Part shown: piece by piece, positions 60,301 to 64,000 of the stretch
Position numbering within the stretch: position 1 is the stretch's first letter
Layout of the letters: each line of letters opens with the position of its first letter
Assembly: GCA_033964015.1 (NCBI GenBank)
Contig: CM066912.1
Span: forward strand, 23,175,073 to 23,239,072
DNA from: Scolanthus callimorphus
Taxonomy: Eukaryota > Cnidaria > Anthozoa > Actiniaria > Edwardsiidae
Reading direction: 5' to 3'
DNA: 64,000 nt
Position numbers and translations under genes: made by a program
Notes under the pieces: model-generated
The model's input: the letters and a program-made list of their open reading frames with translations, nothing else
Told to the model about the DNA's origin: nothing
The model's database searches: none

Positions 60301-63300
60301 CGTGATGTGACGTCATCGATGACGTCATCTATGCTTGAAAAAATAATATCTCGTGAAGGGAAAACTCTAAAAGAACCAAACTTGGGTAGTGTGGTCTAGG
60401 CCACCATATGATCGAAATGAAGTGGTCACGTGATATGACGTCATCGATGACGTCATCTATGCTTGAAAAATGAATATCTCGTGAAGAGAAGACTCTAAAA
60501 CAACCAAACTTGGGCAGTGTGGCCTTGGTCACCAGATGAGCGAAATGAAGTGGTCACGTGATGTGACGTCACCGATGACGTCATCTATGCTTGAAAAATG
60601 AATATCTCGTCAAGAGAAGACTCTAGAACAACCAAACTTGGGTAGTGTGGTCTAGGTCACCAGATGAGCAAAATGAAGTGGTCACGTGATGTGACGTCAT
60701 CGATGACGTCATCTATGCTTGAAAAAATATTATCTCGTGAGGGGAAAACTCTAAAAGAACCAAACTTGGGTAGTGTAGTCTAGGCCACCATATGATCGAA
60801 ATGAAGTGGTCACGTGATATGACGTCATCGATGACGTCATCTATGCTTGAAAAATTAATATCTCGTGAAGACTCTAAAGCAACCATATAAACCATGTACA
60901 CATGGGAATCCCTTTCATTCACATAGAACATTTTATAACCAGGAGCTCCGCTTTTAGCCAGTGGCTAAATCTATATATTATTTAAGGAAGAGTGTCTCAG
61001 CTACTGAAAGATAATACGACTTGTTTTCTCTTCTGCTTTATGTATACATGTTTTTAGGCTTAACAGCTGTTCCGACCCGGGACTTTCGCAAATACTTTTG
61101 CTGTCGCGCGTTTTATCGCTTTCGCTTTTATCAGTATCACTAGCAGGCTACTCGGCGGGCCTGACGTGGCCGACATATCAACATGAGTCGACTGCACTGG
61201 GCTGGAAATTGCGACCAGGTGGTCGACCGCGTGACCACAAATCAGGACTAGGCGACTCAAATTTTGAAATCAGGGCTAGGCGACTCAAATTTTGAACTTT
61301 GACACCAGCTTGCGACGAAATATTTTGTTACTCTTTTCAAGCATGATGCAACCTGGCGACCTCAAGTGATTTTCAGGCGACTAGTTTTTTGGACGTGGTC
61401 GCCAGCTGGCGACGTTTATTTCCAGCCCTGGGAAAGTATAACCCTTGATGCTATGAACCTTGTTCTTTCTTATGTTCTGATATCGAGGTCACACAATCTG
61501 TTAACGAGCTCGACTCAAGCTTTAGCCTGTTTCTTCTGATCTATTTTAGGCCAAAAAATGCCTCTCTTCTGAATCAAACGAGAAGCTCACCGAGAAGCGA
61601 CGAAAGTCATCCACATCAACGCCAATGTGGTCAAAAAATCTCGTAGCAAAATACACGAAAACAAAGAATTAACTCCCAAGTCCCCACCCCAAGAAAAGAC
61701 GAATGATGCGAGTGAGAATGAAGATATAAATGATGATGATATGACAGTAGATGCTCCGCAGACCGACCTCACAGTGGAAGACGGACGACCCTCCCCTGTC
61801 GAGATGGAAATTGTCGAGGAAAAGTGAGTTGAGACATCAAAACTTTCCCATTTTTGCTCGTTGGCCATTTTTGCTCGTTAGAAGGTGTTCTAAATGCGCA
61901 CAAGAGCCCCTTACTAAGGGTGTTTAACGGCTTATAAGTTTGCCACCATTGCAGTAAGAATACGTGAGATCGATGAGGTCCACATATTCAAAATGGTTAG
62001 TTTCGAGGGCAAAATGTTTCCGTGACGGTTCTACGCGCGGGCAGCTTCCGCATACTGGAATGTTGAAGGATCCAAATTTGCATGTGAAAGATACAGCCAA
62101 GGCAACCGTTGACTAGAGAAACGCGACCAACAGAGAACTTTGGAAAATTGTTTTGGCGTCTTAAAAAAACTCGTTTTGAGGAGGAGTTACAAATTGCCAA
62201 AACTGACAGTCATCGAATGATATGAATGTCACATTGTCATTTCTTTTTCTAGCGTCCCTGTGTCAGACCCTGCAGATGATTGTGACGCTCAGACGATCAT
62301 TGAAAGTGTATCTTCTAATGCCACAACCCCACAAAGAGCAACAACTCCTAAACTACTAAAAGTGGGTATTAAATTTTCCTGCGCGTGAATCTCCCTTGAT
62401 ACCTCTTAAGGTGACCAGCGCCCAATTCTCAGAAAAAGCTGTCCCAAAACAAAATGATCAGATTGGCAAAAAGCGTGAATTCATTTTAGAGCTTTTTGGT
62501 CCTACAATGCACGCTATGAAGCTGGTAAACTCTCTTTGAAGGCGAATGGTATGATCTTTGAACATGATAGGGTGGATTTAGGAGGAGTGTCGTGAGTAAA
62601 TCACACTTACTTTGGGTCCACTCCTATATGTCTCTATCCATCTAAAATCCATTTTTGAAGTTTCACTGATCTGAATTGAGAAGCAACTTTCGAAACAATA
62701 CCCAAACAAAACATACCCCTCCTGATCTAAAACGTATGTTTATATTTTATTTAAGTTTGTTGTCGTTATTGCTATATAAAGGGCCGACCACTTGACTTTT
62801 GAGAGTGGGGAGGGGGGGGGGGGGGTGTTTGAAAAACAAATTCCTGCATCCTTTGTTTCAATGAAAAAAAAATCAAATACACAAAAAAATGATTGCATGC
62901 CAAATGCCTCTGGAAAAATATCTTGCTTACCCCAAAAAGCCAATCCCCCTGAAAATCAAAATGGTCGGCCACTTGTGTCCTATCTCCATGCGACCAAATT
63001 TGTCATCTGTCAATATGCTCTTTTGGACTATTATCCTTATCTGTTAACCAAGTCTGTTTGTTTTCACTTTTTTCATATATTTTCGTAGCATGTTCACTTT
63101 CGTTATTATCCACAATTTGTATTAGCCTAATATCTTATTCTCTGTATTATTGATATTTTTCGCCCCTGACCCTTCGGAGGCAATGCTTGTGAGGGACCTC
63201 GAGTCCTATTCTATGCCCTCCCTGGGGAAGATCTTCCTAATTGCCCTAAATAAAAAATGAAAATAGCTGACATCGTCGCCAACCGCTTGTCAAATTTTAT

Positions 63301-63899
63301 AGGAGTAAATTGAAAAGTATCGTGACCTCAGCGCGTCAAGGAATTTTGGTGATTACACAGACGTCATTCTGATCAGATCATTTTTCCGTGCTTTAGATCA
63401 GCCCAGAGCGCCTCAAGGAGTCTAGTGAACTAGATCTTCTTCAGAAAATGTTCACCAAGCTCGACGGCAATGGAGACGGGTACGCATTATTGAATTTCCT
63501 TGTTTACCAAATTGTGTGGTTGTCTATTTAGCGACTATTTAACAATTATTTCTCGAGCACGATTGGGCTGTGAGTCAAAAGCCCTTGAGGCCGAAGGCCG
63601 AATGTGTTATTGACTCAGAGGCCGCGAGGGCGAGTGTTCATCAGCTCAGAGGCCGTGAGGTGAGGGCACGTACCCGTCAACCGTCAACAAATTACCTTTA
63701 GCTGCAGCGTGGTTCGATGGATATGTTCTCTTGAGCTCCGCTTTTAGGCAGTGCCTACATCTATATACTCCACTCCCTACAACTCCCACGTGGTGAGATA
63801 CTAACCAATAATTTCTCCTTCAGTCATCTGACGTTCCAAGAGCTTCAGAGAAGTCTTCCAAGTGATTTATCCAAACAACAAATAGCCTACTTAAAAAAG
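33362..63899 (+). CDS. long EF-hand-containing protein, runs off the right edge
   Basis: Assembled from exons whose splice sites and phases agree: 33362-33622, 34313-34374, 38875-38989, 39586-39633, 57321-57530, 57887-58028, 59158-59186, 61550-61823, 62253-62361, 63397-63479, 63824-63899 (about 470 residues, 3' end missing). The start is the ATG at 33362 after a UTR acceptor (CTACAG, 33321). The N-terminal 400 residues are Ser/Pro/Lys-rich and acidic stretches without a recognised domain. The last two exons encode F-T-K-L-D-G-N-G-D-G-H-L-T-F-Q-E-L, a canonical calcium-binding EF-hand loop near residue 440. Exon 61550-61823 needs one more base (probably in an A-run near 61631) to stay in frame. 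The donor of 39586-39633 must be gtgtaagt for phase 0. The 17.7-kb intron contains other genes. Exons could be missed, or two genes joined; the family member is not identified. Confidence 0.6.
34213..34275. repeat. half copy of the 54138-54240 palindromic element
   Basis: TCGGTCCATATAGGGAAAAA with CTATGACCTTGACCTG matches one arm of the hairpin at 54138-54240, and the following TAAATAACATATAT matches TAAATAGCATATAT at 54241. It ends about 40 bases before a 3' splice site of the EF-hand gene. Confidence 0.55.
35195..35535. repeat. CATACCCAAAAAATACC repeat cluster
   Basis: At least seven imperfect copies of TTTCATACCCAAAAAATACC or CAACCCAAAAAATAC, spaced 20-40 bases in two groups. This is a dispersed simple-type repeat in an intron of the EF-hand gene. 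Confidence 0.7.
35939..36172. mobile_element. piggyBac-type MITE, TTAAAGAGCCTGTGTCAGCC family
   Basis: TTAAAGAGCCTGTGTCAGCC at the left pairs with GGCTGACACAGGCTCTTTAA at the right. Further copies lie at 56452-56686 (opposite orientation), 56683-57033 (diverged) and 55290-55410 (partial). Confidence 0.85.
36169..36587. mobile_element. piggyBac-type MITE, TTAAAGGGGCACTGTCAC family
   Basis: Starts TTAAAGGGGCACTGTCAC and ends GTGACAGTGCCCCTTTAA. It shares its left TTAA with the right TTAA of the preceding MITE. A second family member is at 47829-48212. Confidence 0.85.
37012..37800 (-). CDS. four-transmembrane protein of unknown function
   Basis: Complete frame of 262 residues without introns. 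Four hydrophobic segments are visible at about 73-96, 105-131, 140-170 and 183-211, flanked by a polar N-terminal tail of 70 residues (with P-P-C-Y-E near 46-50) and a C-terminal tail containing a cysteine cluster (L-C-D-C-C-H-A-W-C, 218-226). This topology resembles tetraspan groups such as MARVEL or MS4A-like proteins, but no diagnostic motif was found, so no family is claimed. A second in-frame ATG at residue 11 could be the true start. It is transcribed divergently from the small gene at 38020 with about 220 bases between start codons, and both sit in an intron of the EF-hand gene. Confidence 0.75.
   Translation of the reverse strand: MKKNTVDCNEMASENHATDLEINTDNRDNQSSGVSPQESAQPLQGPPCYEDVYRTGNFGVTLGKLDISLGKKWVIATGIRTGILLVLTIAGSIALAKHYTVVLFRDLTIALSFTSAVVGVIVTLCAANFFYRLQTTGHPYAWLMVLRYMAVIQFCINCLFGWLFACFIVGTTKLTVFAGLTLSEIGFVKAVYAFVIILQIIESVLCWGFFLPPRFSELCDCCHAWCIYSKGEEIAPGVPDPPSQVKMMRFAYTMQQVNRAIN
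37801..38019. promoter_or_regulatory. candidate bidirectional promoter
   Basis: About 219 bases separate the start codons of the - strand tetraspan gene and the + strand small gene. No TATA box stands out for either side. The arrangement, not a motif, is the evidence. Confidence 0.4.
38020..38841 (+). CDS. small three-exon gene, 115 residues, unknown
   Basis: Exons 38020-38081, 38433-38619 and 38743-38841 join with matching phases (2, 0). The protein starts M-P-K-S-Y-K-R-A-V-D-F-E-N-L-Y-P-P-P, continues with a likely helical region (L-Q-Q-I-S-E-P-L-E-I-F-Y, E-E-A-L-T-V-L-F-S-L-L-Y-D-F) and ends in a Lys/Arg-rich tail (T-E-R-K-K-K-K-R-Q-S-K). Splice signals are gtgtaagg / TTCTTCAG and gtatgt / CTTATAG; the first donor is unusual but the neighbouring gtaagg would give a stop codon. 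The stop codon overlaps an AATAAA signal at 38837. The basic tail suggests nuclear or nucleic-acid contact, which is inference. I do not recognise the family. It lies head to head with the tetraspan gene and within an intron of the EF-hand gene. Confidence 0.6.
39190..39222. repeat. (ATT)n microsatellite
   Basis: About nine ATT triplets downstream of an AT-rich stretch in an intron of the EF-hand gene. A second (AAT)n run lies at 53624-53643. Confidence 0.8.
39369..39426 (+). other. possible extra exon
   Basis: CTTGCAG followed by an open 57-base stretch (I-L-E-R-N-A-V-R-V-G-G-H-L) and a weak donor gtagcc. Its phase would fit between exons 38875-38989 and 39586-39633 of the EF-hand gene. The frame stays open to 39534. 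It could be an alternative exon or chance. Confidence 0.2.
40395..40785. mobile_element. palindromic element, CCGAATTCAATAATTG family
   Basis: AATTATTGGATGAGG and ATCTCCAGAATAAACAATGT at the left pair with ACATTGTTTATTCTGGAGAT and CCGAATTCAATAATT. The flank AGCCAATCAGAATCGAGATA at 40735 matches the end of the related element near 22430. Confidence 0.65.
40959..42184. mobile_element. 1.2-kb DNA element with CAGGGCATCTGGGGAAGTGC ends
   Basis: Left CAGGGCATCTGGGGAAGTGC and right GCACTTCCCCAGATGCCCTG are perfect inverted repeats. Subterminal regions on both sides carry many copies of AAAGTGCGGTAAA or GTGCGGAAAAGTGCG, as expected for transposase-binding repeats. ATATCA is present on both outer sides. 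No transposase frame remains. A second MITE (41378-41552) is nested inside. Confidence 0.85.
41378..41552. mobile_element. nested MITE with TAGAGCAGATTTTGTATGAC ends
   Basis: TAGAGCAGATTTTGTATGAC with TGTGAAAAGT at the left is inverted at the right (ACTTTTCACAGTCATACG ... CTGCTCTA). The interior is GC-rich with CCGCGAC / GTACCGC motifs. Confidence 0.8.
42470..42965 (+). pseudogene. possible decayed or unassembled exons
   Basis: The frame ending at 42723 (F-V-D-F-L-T-S-L-L-Y-S-I-L-K-Q-I-A-R-Q-E-K) and a short frame after the acceptor TATACATAG at 42905 (Q-D-K-L-R-K-H-E-C-F-E-E-K-L-R-Q-A-F, stop at about 42974) have protein-like composition. No clean splice donor joins them. Nearby bases 42727-42800 recur at 46228-46290, so the region took part in a duplication. 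Confidence 0.25.
43558..43916. mobile_element. hAT-type MITE with 8-bp target duplication
   Basis: AGGGCTCCCACTC at the left and GAGTGGGAACCCTG at the right are inverted. TTCAACAT occurs immediately outside on both sides (43550-43557 and 43917-43924). CAGGG termini with 8-bp duplications are typical of hAT elements. The interior is full of GTCAGGGAA repeats. Confidence 0.85.
43956..45026 (-). CDS. rhodopsin-class G-protein-coupled receptor, intact
   Basis: Single-exon frame of 356 residues with seven membrane segments. Class A signatures: G-N in TM1 (45-46), N-L-S-V-A-D in TM2 (74-79), C102 and C171 able to bridge TM3 and ECL2, C-L-P-I in TM6 (247-250) and N-P-L-C-Y in TM7 (284-288). The usual D-R-Y end of TM3 is replaced by F-R-H-R (126-129), keeping the Arg but losing the acidic residue. 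N-glycosylation sites lie in the N-terminus (N3, N16). The ligand is unknown; the layout is that of the orphan, peptide-receptor-like GPCR expansions of cnidarians (inference). A frame-broken paralog (50651-51726) and a truncated relic (49826-50030) follow on the same strand. It lies within the large intron of the EF-hand gene. Confidence 0.9.
   Translation of the reverse strand: MYNLTDTKIYCHALLNDTVSQTESPLIWQIRLAVVILLSCTSIVGNISVLFVIYGVRTGTKIQRRTAHETFLANLSVADLMFLALFLVSNYLQTSSQSKGFCSTIPHFRLVTLIAGFATLTFMAIFRHRAVVHPFKPKPSAKTVRAAVAFTWILGIAGALPVFILPHGKHCEILWPSQLYANVFTIFMLSKYVIPLVAMIICYSRIAWKLKKHREKRKDLNMQVNRREEREISRAFAIIVISYTILCLPIQVAYVMRTVFRDEATAAIVFLFARECVVAHTCCNPLCYGILTKRFRMGFIHFRKSFFGTFTKCQRHRAGASEERISSREINENHISTISREEACSDIALISFQSLP
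45280..46300. repeat. decayed duplicate of 40020-42800
   Basis: Several segments match in order: CTAATTCCCTTTTC(C/T)TCGCCATTGGATACACGAA (45299 against 40045), TCTCACTGAGCCACAA (45362 against 40770), GGCTCACA(G/A)AAAGCGT..TTTCA(A/G)CACCTTTGA (45510 against 42520), and GTTTTTATTTTGATTTG..CACTAAACCGTCTTATTTCT (46228 against 42727). Confidence 0.55.
45607..46101. mobile_element. inverted-repeat element with internal minisatellite
   Basis: AGGTCTTGGATCATAATTTT..GTTCAGC and the GTTTTCTTTGGTCACGACTA block at the left are inverted at 46005-46101. Inside, 45715-45885 holds five and a half copies of a 32-base unit (GATTGTTTTGTTGTTGAATG plus GCTTCCACTCCT). A single unit of this repeat also occurs near 21403-21432. 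Confidence 0.75.
46600..47100 (+). mobile_element. LINE reverse-transcriptase pseudogene
   Basis: Interrupted frames read K-V-R-N-I-G-V-A-F-D-F-A-L-T-M-S-Q-H-V, then M-Y-A-F-V-S-S-K-P-D-F-C-C-S-L-L-Y-G-L-P and A-A-A-R-V-V, then K-Y-L-D-E-L-L-L-R-H-L-P. These are the consecutive C-terminal reverse-transcriptase landmarks of CR1/L2-like elements, here with stops and frameshifts. Confidence 0.8.
47109..47252. mobile_element. MITE with AATAGATGACAGAAAAGGAC ends
   Basis: AATAATAGATGACAGAAAAG and GACAAACCAGACGGATTTTG at the left are inverted at the right, together with GCCAACGTTTCAAGC / GCTTGAAACGTTGGC. Arms are about 55 bases. It directly follows the LINE fragment. Confidence 0.8.
47595..47689. 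repeat. hairpin GTGAAAGGTTGG
   Basis: GTGAAAGGTTGGTCGAACAA pairs with TTGTTCTCCCAACCTTTCAC, and the inner GGAAACACGAGGGATCGTGTTCCC is a near-perfect inner palindrome. Confidence 0.65.
47829..48212. mobile_element. piggyBac-type MITE, second member
   Basis: TTAAAGGGGCTGTGTCACGG at the left and GTGACACTTCCCCTTTAA at the right. The interior (TTTCAACAAAATTTTATAAA, AAGACCAGTGATCT) matches 36169-36587. Confidence 0.85.
48886..49111. mobile_element. inverted-repeat element, ATCTGCCTCGT ends
   Basis: ATCTGCCTCGTCCCTAGGCG at the left pairs with CGCCTGGGTACGAGGCAGAT at the right. The centre has CAATGCATCATGGGAAGG and its inverse. Confidence 0.65.
49826..50030 (-). pseudogene. truncated GPCR relic
   Basis: Matches the first 70 or so codons of the intact GPCR, from about N-L-T through TM1 to the R-T-A-H block, at high identity; it then stops at 49826. 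Flanks also match: 50040-50290 corresponds to the 5' flank 45030-45290, and 49640-49740 to the 3' flank 43080-43160. So one gene copy lost its body (TM2 to the C-terminus) by an internal deletion. Confidence 0.8.
50651..51726 (-). pseudogene. rhodopsin-class GPCR with one-base frame break
   Basis: Paralog of the receptor at 43956. Residues from the ATG at 51726 cover the N-terminus and TM1 (I-T-G-N-I-L-V-L) up to H-E-C-F-I-A. There the frame stops (TAA, 51514), whereas the frame one base over continues N-L-S-V-A-D through TM2-TM7 to 50651. The loss of one A at about 51515 accounts for the break. Elsewhere the sequence is intact: F-R-H-R end of TM3, C-M-P-I in TM6, N-P-L-C-Y in TM7 and N-M-Q-V-N-R-R-E-E in ICL3, identical to the paralog. 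It may be a recent pseudogene or an assembly error. A three-to-four copy tandem repeat starts just upstream of its ATG. Confidence 0.82.
51728..52290. repeat. four diverged tandem units of about 150 bases upstream of the second GPCR
   Basis: Units start near 51731, 51887, 52037 and 52188 with TACTATAATCTTATTGAG or TACTAATCTTGTCGAGTCCA. Each continues with GTCCAAGAGAGGTCTTC, AACCCAGCAATGAT and CAAGCTAGCATCCAAGC. The first unit begins within 5 bases of the receptor ATG, so the repeats form its 5' flank. Confidence 0.75.
52300..53770. other. gene-free stretch
   Basis: AT-rich with a short (AATAACATCGAAGTATTTATTTAC)n type triplication at about 53085-53175, an AT-rich element with inverted GCCGGTTCCTAGAA / TTCAGGAACTGGCC ends at about 53369-53504, and an (AAT)n run at 53624. 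No gene recognised. Confidence 0.5.
53779..54137 (-). mobile_element. LINE reverse-transcriptase C-terminal fragment
   Basis: Open frame with V-Y-L-T-T-V-R-P-S-L-E-Y-G-V-Q-V-W, L-E-S-I-Q-N-R and L-A-E-R-R-V-E-L-C-R-K-Y, the tail of a non-LTR reverse transcriptase. It ends in the palindromic element at 54138-54240. No upstream catalytic domain is present. Confidence 0.8.
54138..54240. mobile_element. palindromic element CCGGCTTTGTCGGTCC
   Basis: CCGGCTTTGTCGGTCCGTAT with AGGGGAAAACTGTGACC pairs with GGTCACAGTTTTTCCCTATA and CGAACCGACAAAGCCGG. Near-perfect arms of about 45 bases. A half copy is at 34213-34275. Confidence 0.8.
55050..55275. repeat. palindrome plus direct copy, TGACACAGGAATCCCGCGCG
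   Basis: 55050-55189 is an inverted repeat (TGACACAGAAATCCCGCGCG at the left and its inverse at the right, inner GTGGAGAGCCGGCTAACAGG). The left half is repeated directly at 55200-55272. Confidence 0.75.
55548..55714. mobile_element. MITE with CACAGGGAATTTCTGC ends
   Basis: CACAGGGAATTTCTGCCGAA at the left and TTTCTGCAGAAATTCCCTGTG at the right are inverted. The centre has GGAAGTGTTCGGATTC and GAATTCTGAACACTTCC. Confidence 0.75.
55919..56242. mobile_element. MITE with AAGGCCAGTTTACACTTG ends
   Basis: AAGGCCAGTTTACACTTGGA and CGCGGCGATTTTTCTCG at the left pair with CGAGAAAAATCGCCGCG and CAAGTGTAAACCGGCCTT at the right. Confidence 0.8.
56452..56686. mobile_element. piggyBac-type MITE, reverse-oriented copy
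   Basis: TTAAAGAGACCGTGTCAGCC to GGCTGACACAGGCTCTT; interior inverted relative to 35939-36172 (CTCCTTTGTTATTGTTTTC at the left). The right TTAA has become TTGA at the junction with the next copy. Confidence 0.8.
56683..57033. mobile_element. third piggyBac-type MITE copy interrupted by another MITE
   Basis: The family sequence (CCATTTTGTCAATCGCAATATTTT ... GAAAACAATAACAAAGGAGTGG ... TTAA at 57030) is split at about 56787-56970 by the AATAGACCTCCTCAGCTTGG element, whose inverted ends are intact and whose other copy is at 15957-16096. Confidence 0.8.
58190..58250. repeat. 21-base tandem repeat
   Basis: GAAACAGAACGCGCACGATA occurs twice directly and begins a third time. It is in an intron of the EF-hand gene. 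Confidence 0.7.
58775..58913. mobile_element. inverted-repeat element with CCCTCGGGAAACA
   Basis: CACTAAATGACTACTCCCTC with GGGAAACACCAG at the left pairs with CTGATGTTTCCCTCGGG and AGCAGTCATTAAGTG at the right. Confidence 0.7.
59361..60951. mobile_element. composite repeat with GCGGAGCTCC ends enclosing the 128-bp array
   Basis: GCGGAGCTCC at 59361 is inverted at 60942-60951. Between them lie a (CCGT)n run at about 59627-59668, GTACACATGGGAACCC at about 59669 (the reappearing GTACACATGGGAATCCC at about 60896 is in the same orientation), and the tandem array. A solo end, GAGCTCCGCTTTTAGGCAGT, is at 63733, so this end is a dispersed repeat. Confidence 0.55.
59785..60936. repeat. nine-copy 128-bp tandem array with CRE palindromes
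   Basis: GTCACGTGATGTGACGTCAT marks the unit start at 59785, 59913, 60041, 60169, 60297, 60425, 60553, 60681 and 60809, an exact 128-base period throughout. Seven of nine units contain TGACGTCATCGATGACGTCA, a perfect 20-base palindrome of two TGACGTCA sites; unit 2 has ATAGATG and unit 7 ACCGATG in the centre. The last unit is shortened. Small open frames on the - strand are by-products. Confidence 0.95.
61196..61430. mobile_element. MITE with CTGGGCTGGAAAT ends
   Basis: GGGCTGGAAATTGCGACCAG at the left and CGACGTTTATTTCCAGCCC at the right are inverted. It contains the direct repeat AGGCGACTCAAATTTTGAA. It lies in the intron before exon 61550. Confidence 0.65.
62804..62826. repeat. poly-G tract
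   Basis: A run of about 17 G interrupted by one A. Comparable long C or G runs occur at 177, 5462, 11501, 12242, 17775, 18189, 20166, 30900, 31421 and 49418. Confidence 0.85.
63560..63770. repeat. dispersed repeat fragments in the last intron
   Basis: GAGGCCGAAGGCC and (CAGAGGCCG(C/T)GAGG) duplications at 63590-63665, CCCGTCAACCGTCAACA at 63675 matching the window's left-edge motif, then the solo GAGCTCCGCTTTTAGGCAGT end at 63733. None is coding. Confidence 0.55.
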
Positions 63900-64000
63900 G
63901 TAAGGCCGATCGTATTCTCGACAAGATAACATCAAGGAATGGAAATATTTAGCGTGCGTGCATCCACTTCTGGATGCAATTGGATAGTTGGAAGAGCACT

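Noticed and set aside
60329..60931. Repeated - strand frames reading D-V-I-D-D-V-I-S-R-D-H-F
   Set aside because: They arise from the 128-bp array and recur with its period; they have no start context and are broken in other units.
59785..60936. CRISPR-like array
   Set aside because: Units are contiguous with no unique spacers, period 128, in animal DNA with introns.

Overview
The window looks like nuclear DNA of an animal, most probably an anthozoan cnidarian such as a stony coral; that placement is inference. The genes are split by GT-AG introns or are intronless receptor genes. The proteins are metazoan (dermatopontin-like secreted proteins, TMEM121, rhodopsin-class GPCRs, an EF-hand protein). 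The space between them is AT-rich and packed with short inverted-repeat (MITE-like) elements, microsatellites and decayed LINE reverse-transcriptase pieces. No tRNA, rRNA, CRISPR or bacterial-type operon was seen.

Layout. 1-32.7 kb holds a tandem array of three dermatopontin/amebocyte-aggregation-factor-like genes, all on the + strand, each with four coding exons: gene 1 (4233-6658), gene 2 (16214-21278, frame broken in exon 2) and gene 3 (26263-32666). A conserved upstream module with a TATA box and a non-coding first exon precedes genes 1 and 2; a third, orphan copy of most of that module lies at 9.7-11.7 kb. An intronless TMEM121-family gene (23697-24953) sits between genes 2 and 3.

From 33.3 kb to the right edge a long + strand gene can be assembled exon by exon with consistent splice phases (33362 to beyond 63899); its last visible exons encode an EF-hand. 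Its introns contain other genes: a four-transmembrane protein on the - strand (37012-37800) divergent from a newly assembled three-exon small + strand gene (38020-38841), and a - strand GPCR cluster made of one intact gene (43956-45026), one truncated relic (49826-50030) and one gene with a one-base frame break (50651-51726).

The most striking non-genic structure is a nine-copy, exactly 128-bp-period tandem array at 59785-60936. Every full unit carries, or nearly carries, the 20-bp perfect palindrome TGACGTCATCGATGACGTCA, which is two CREB/ATF-type sites back to back, next to a CACGTG E-box. The array lies inside a larger repeat with inverted GCGGAGCTCC ends. Paralog comparison also exposes datable transposon insertions, unusual splice donors (GT, GC and GA at the same intron of the three dermatopontin genes) and an intron-1 minisatellite whose unit resembles a 3' splice site.
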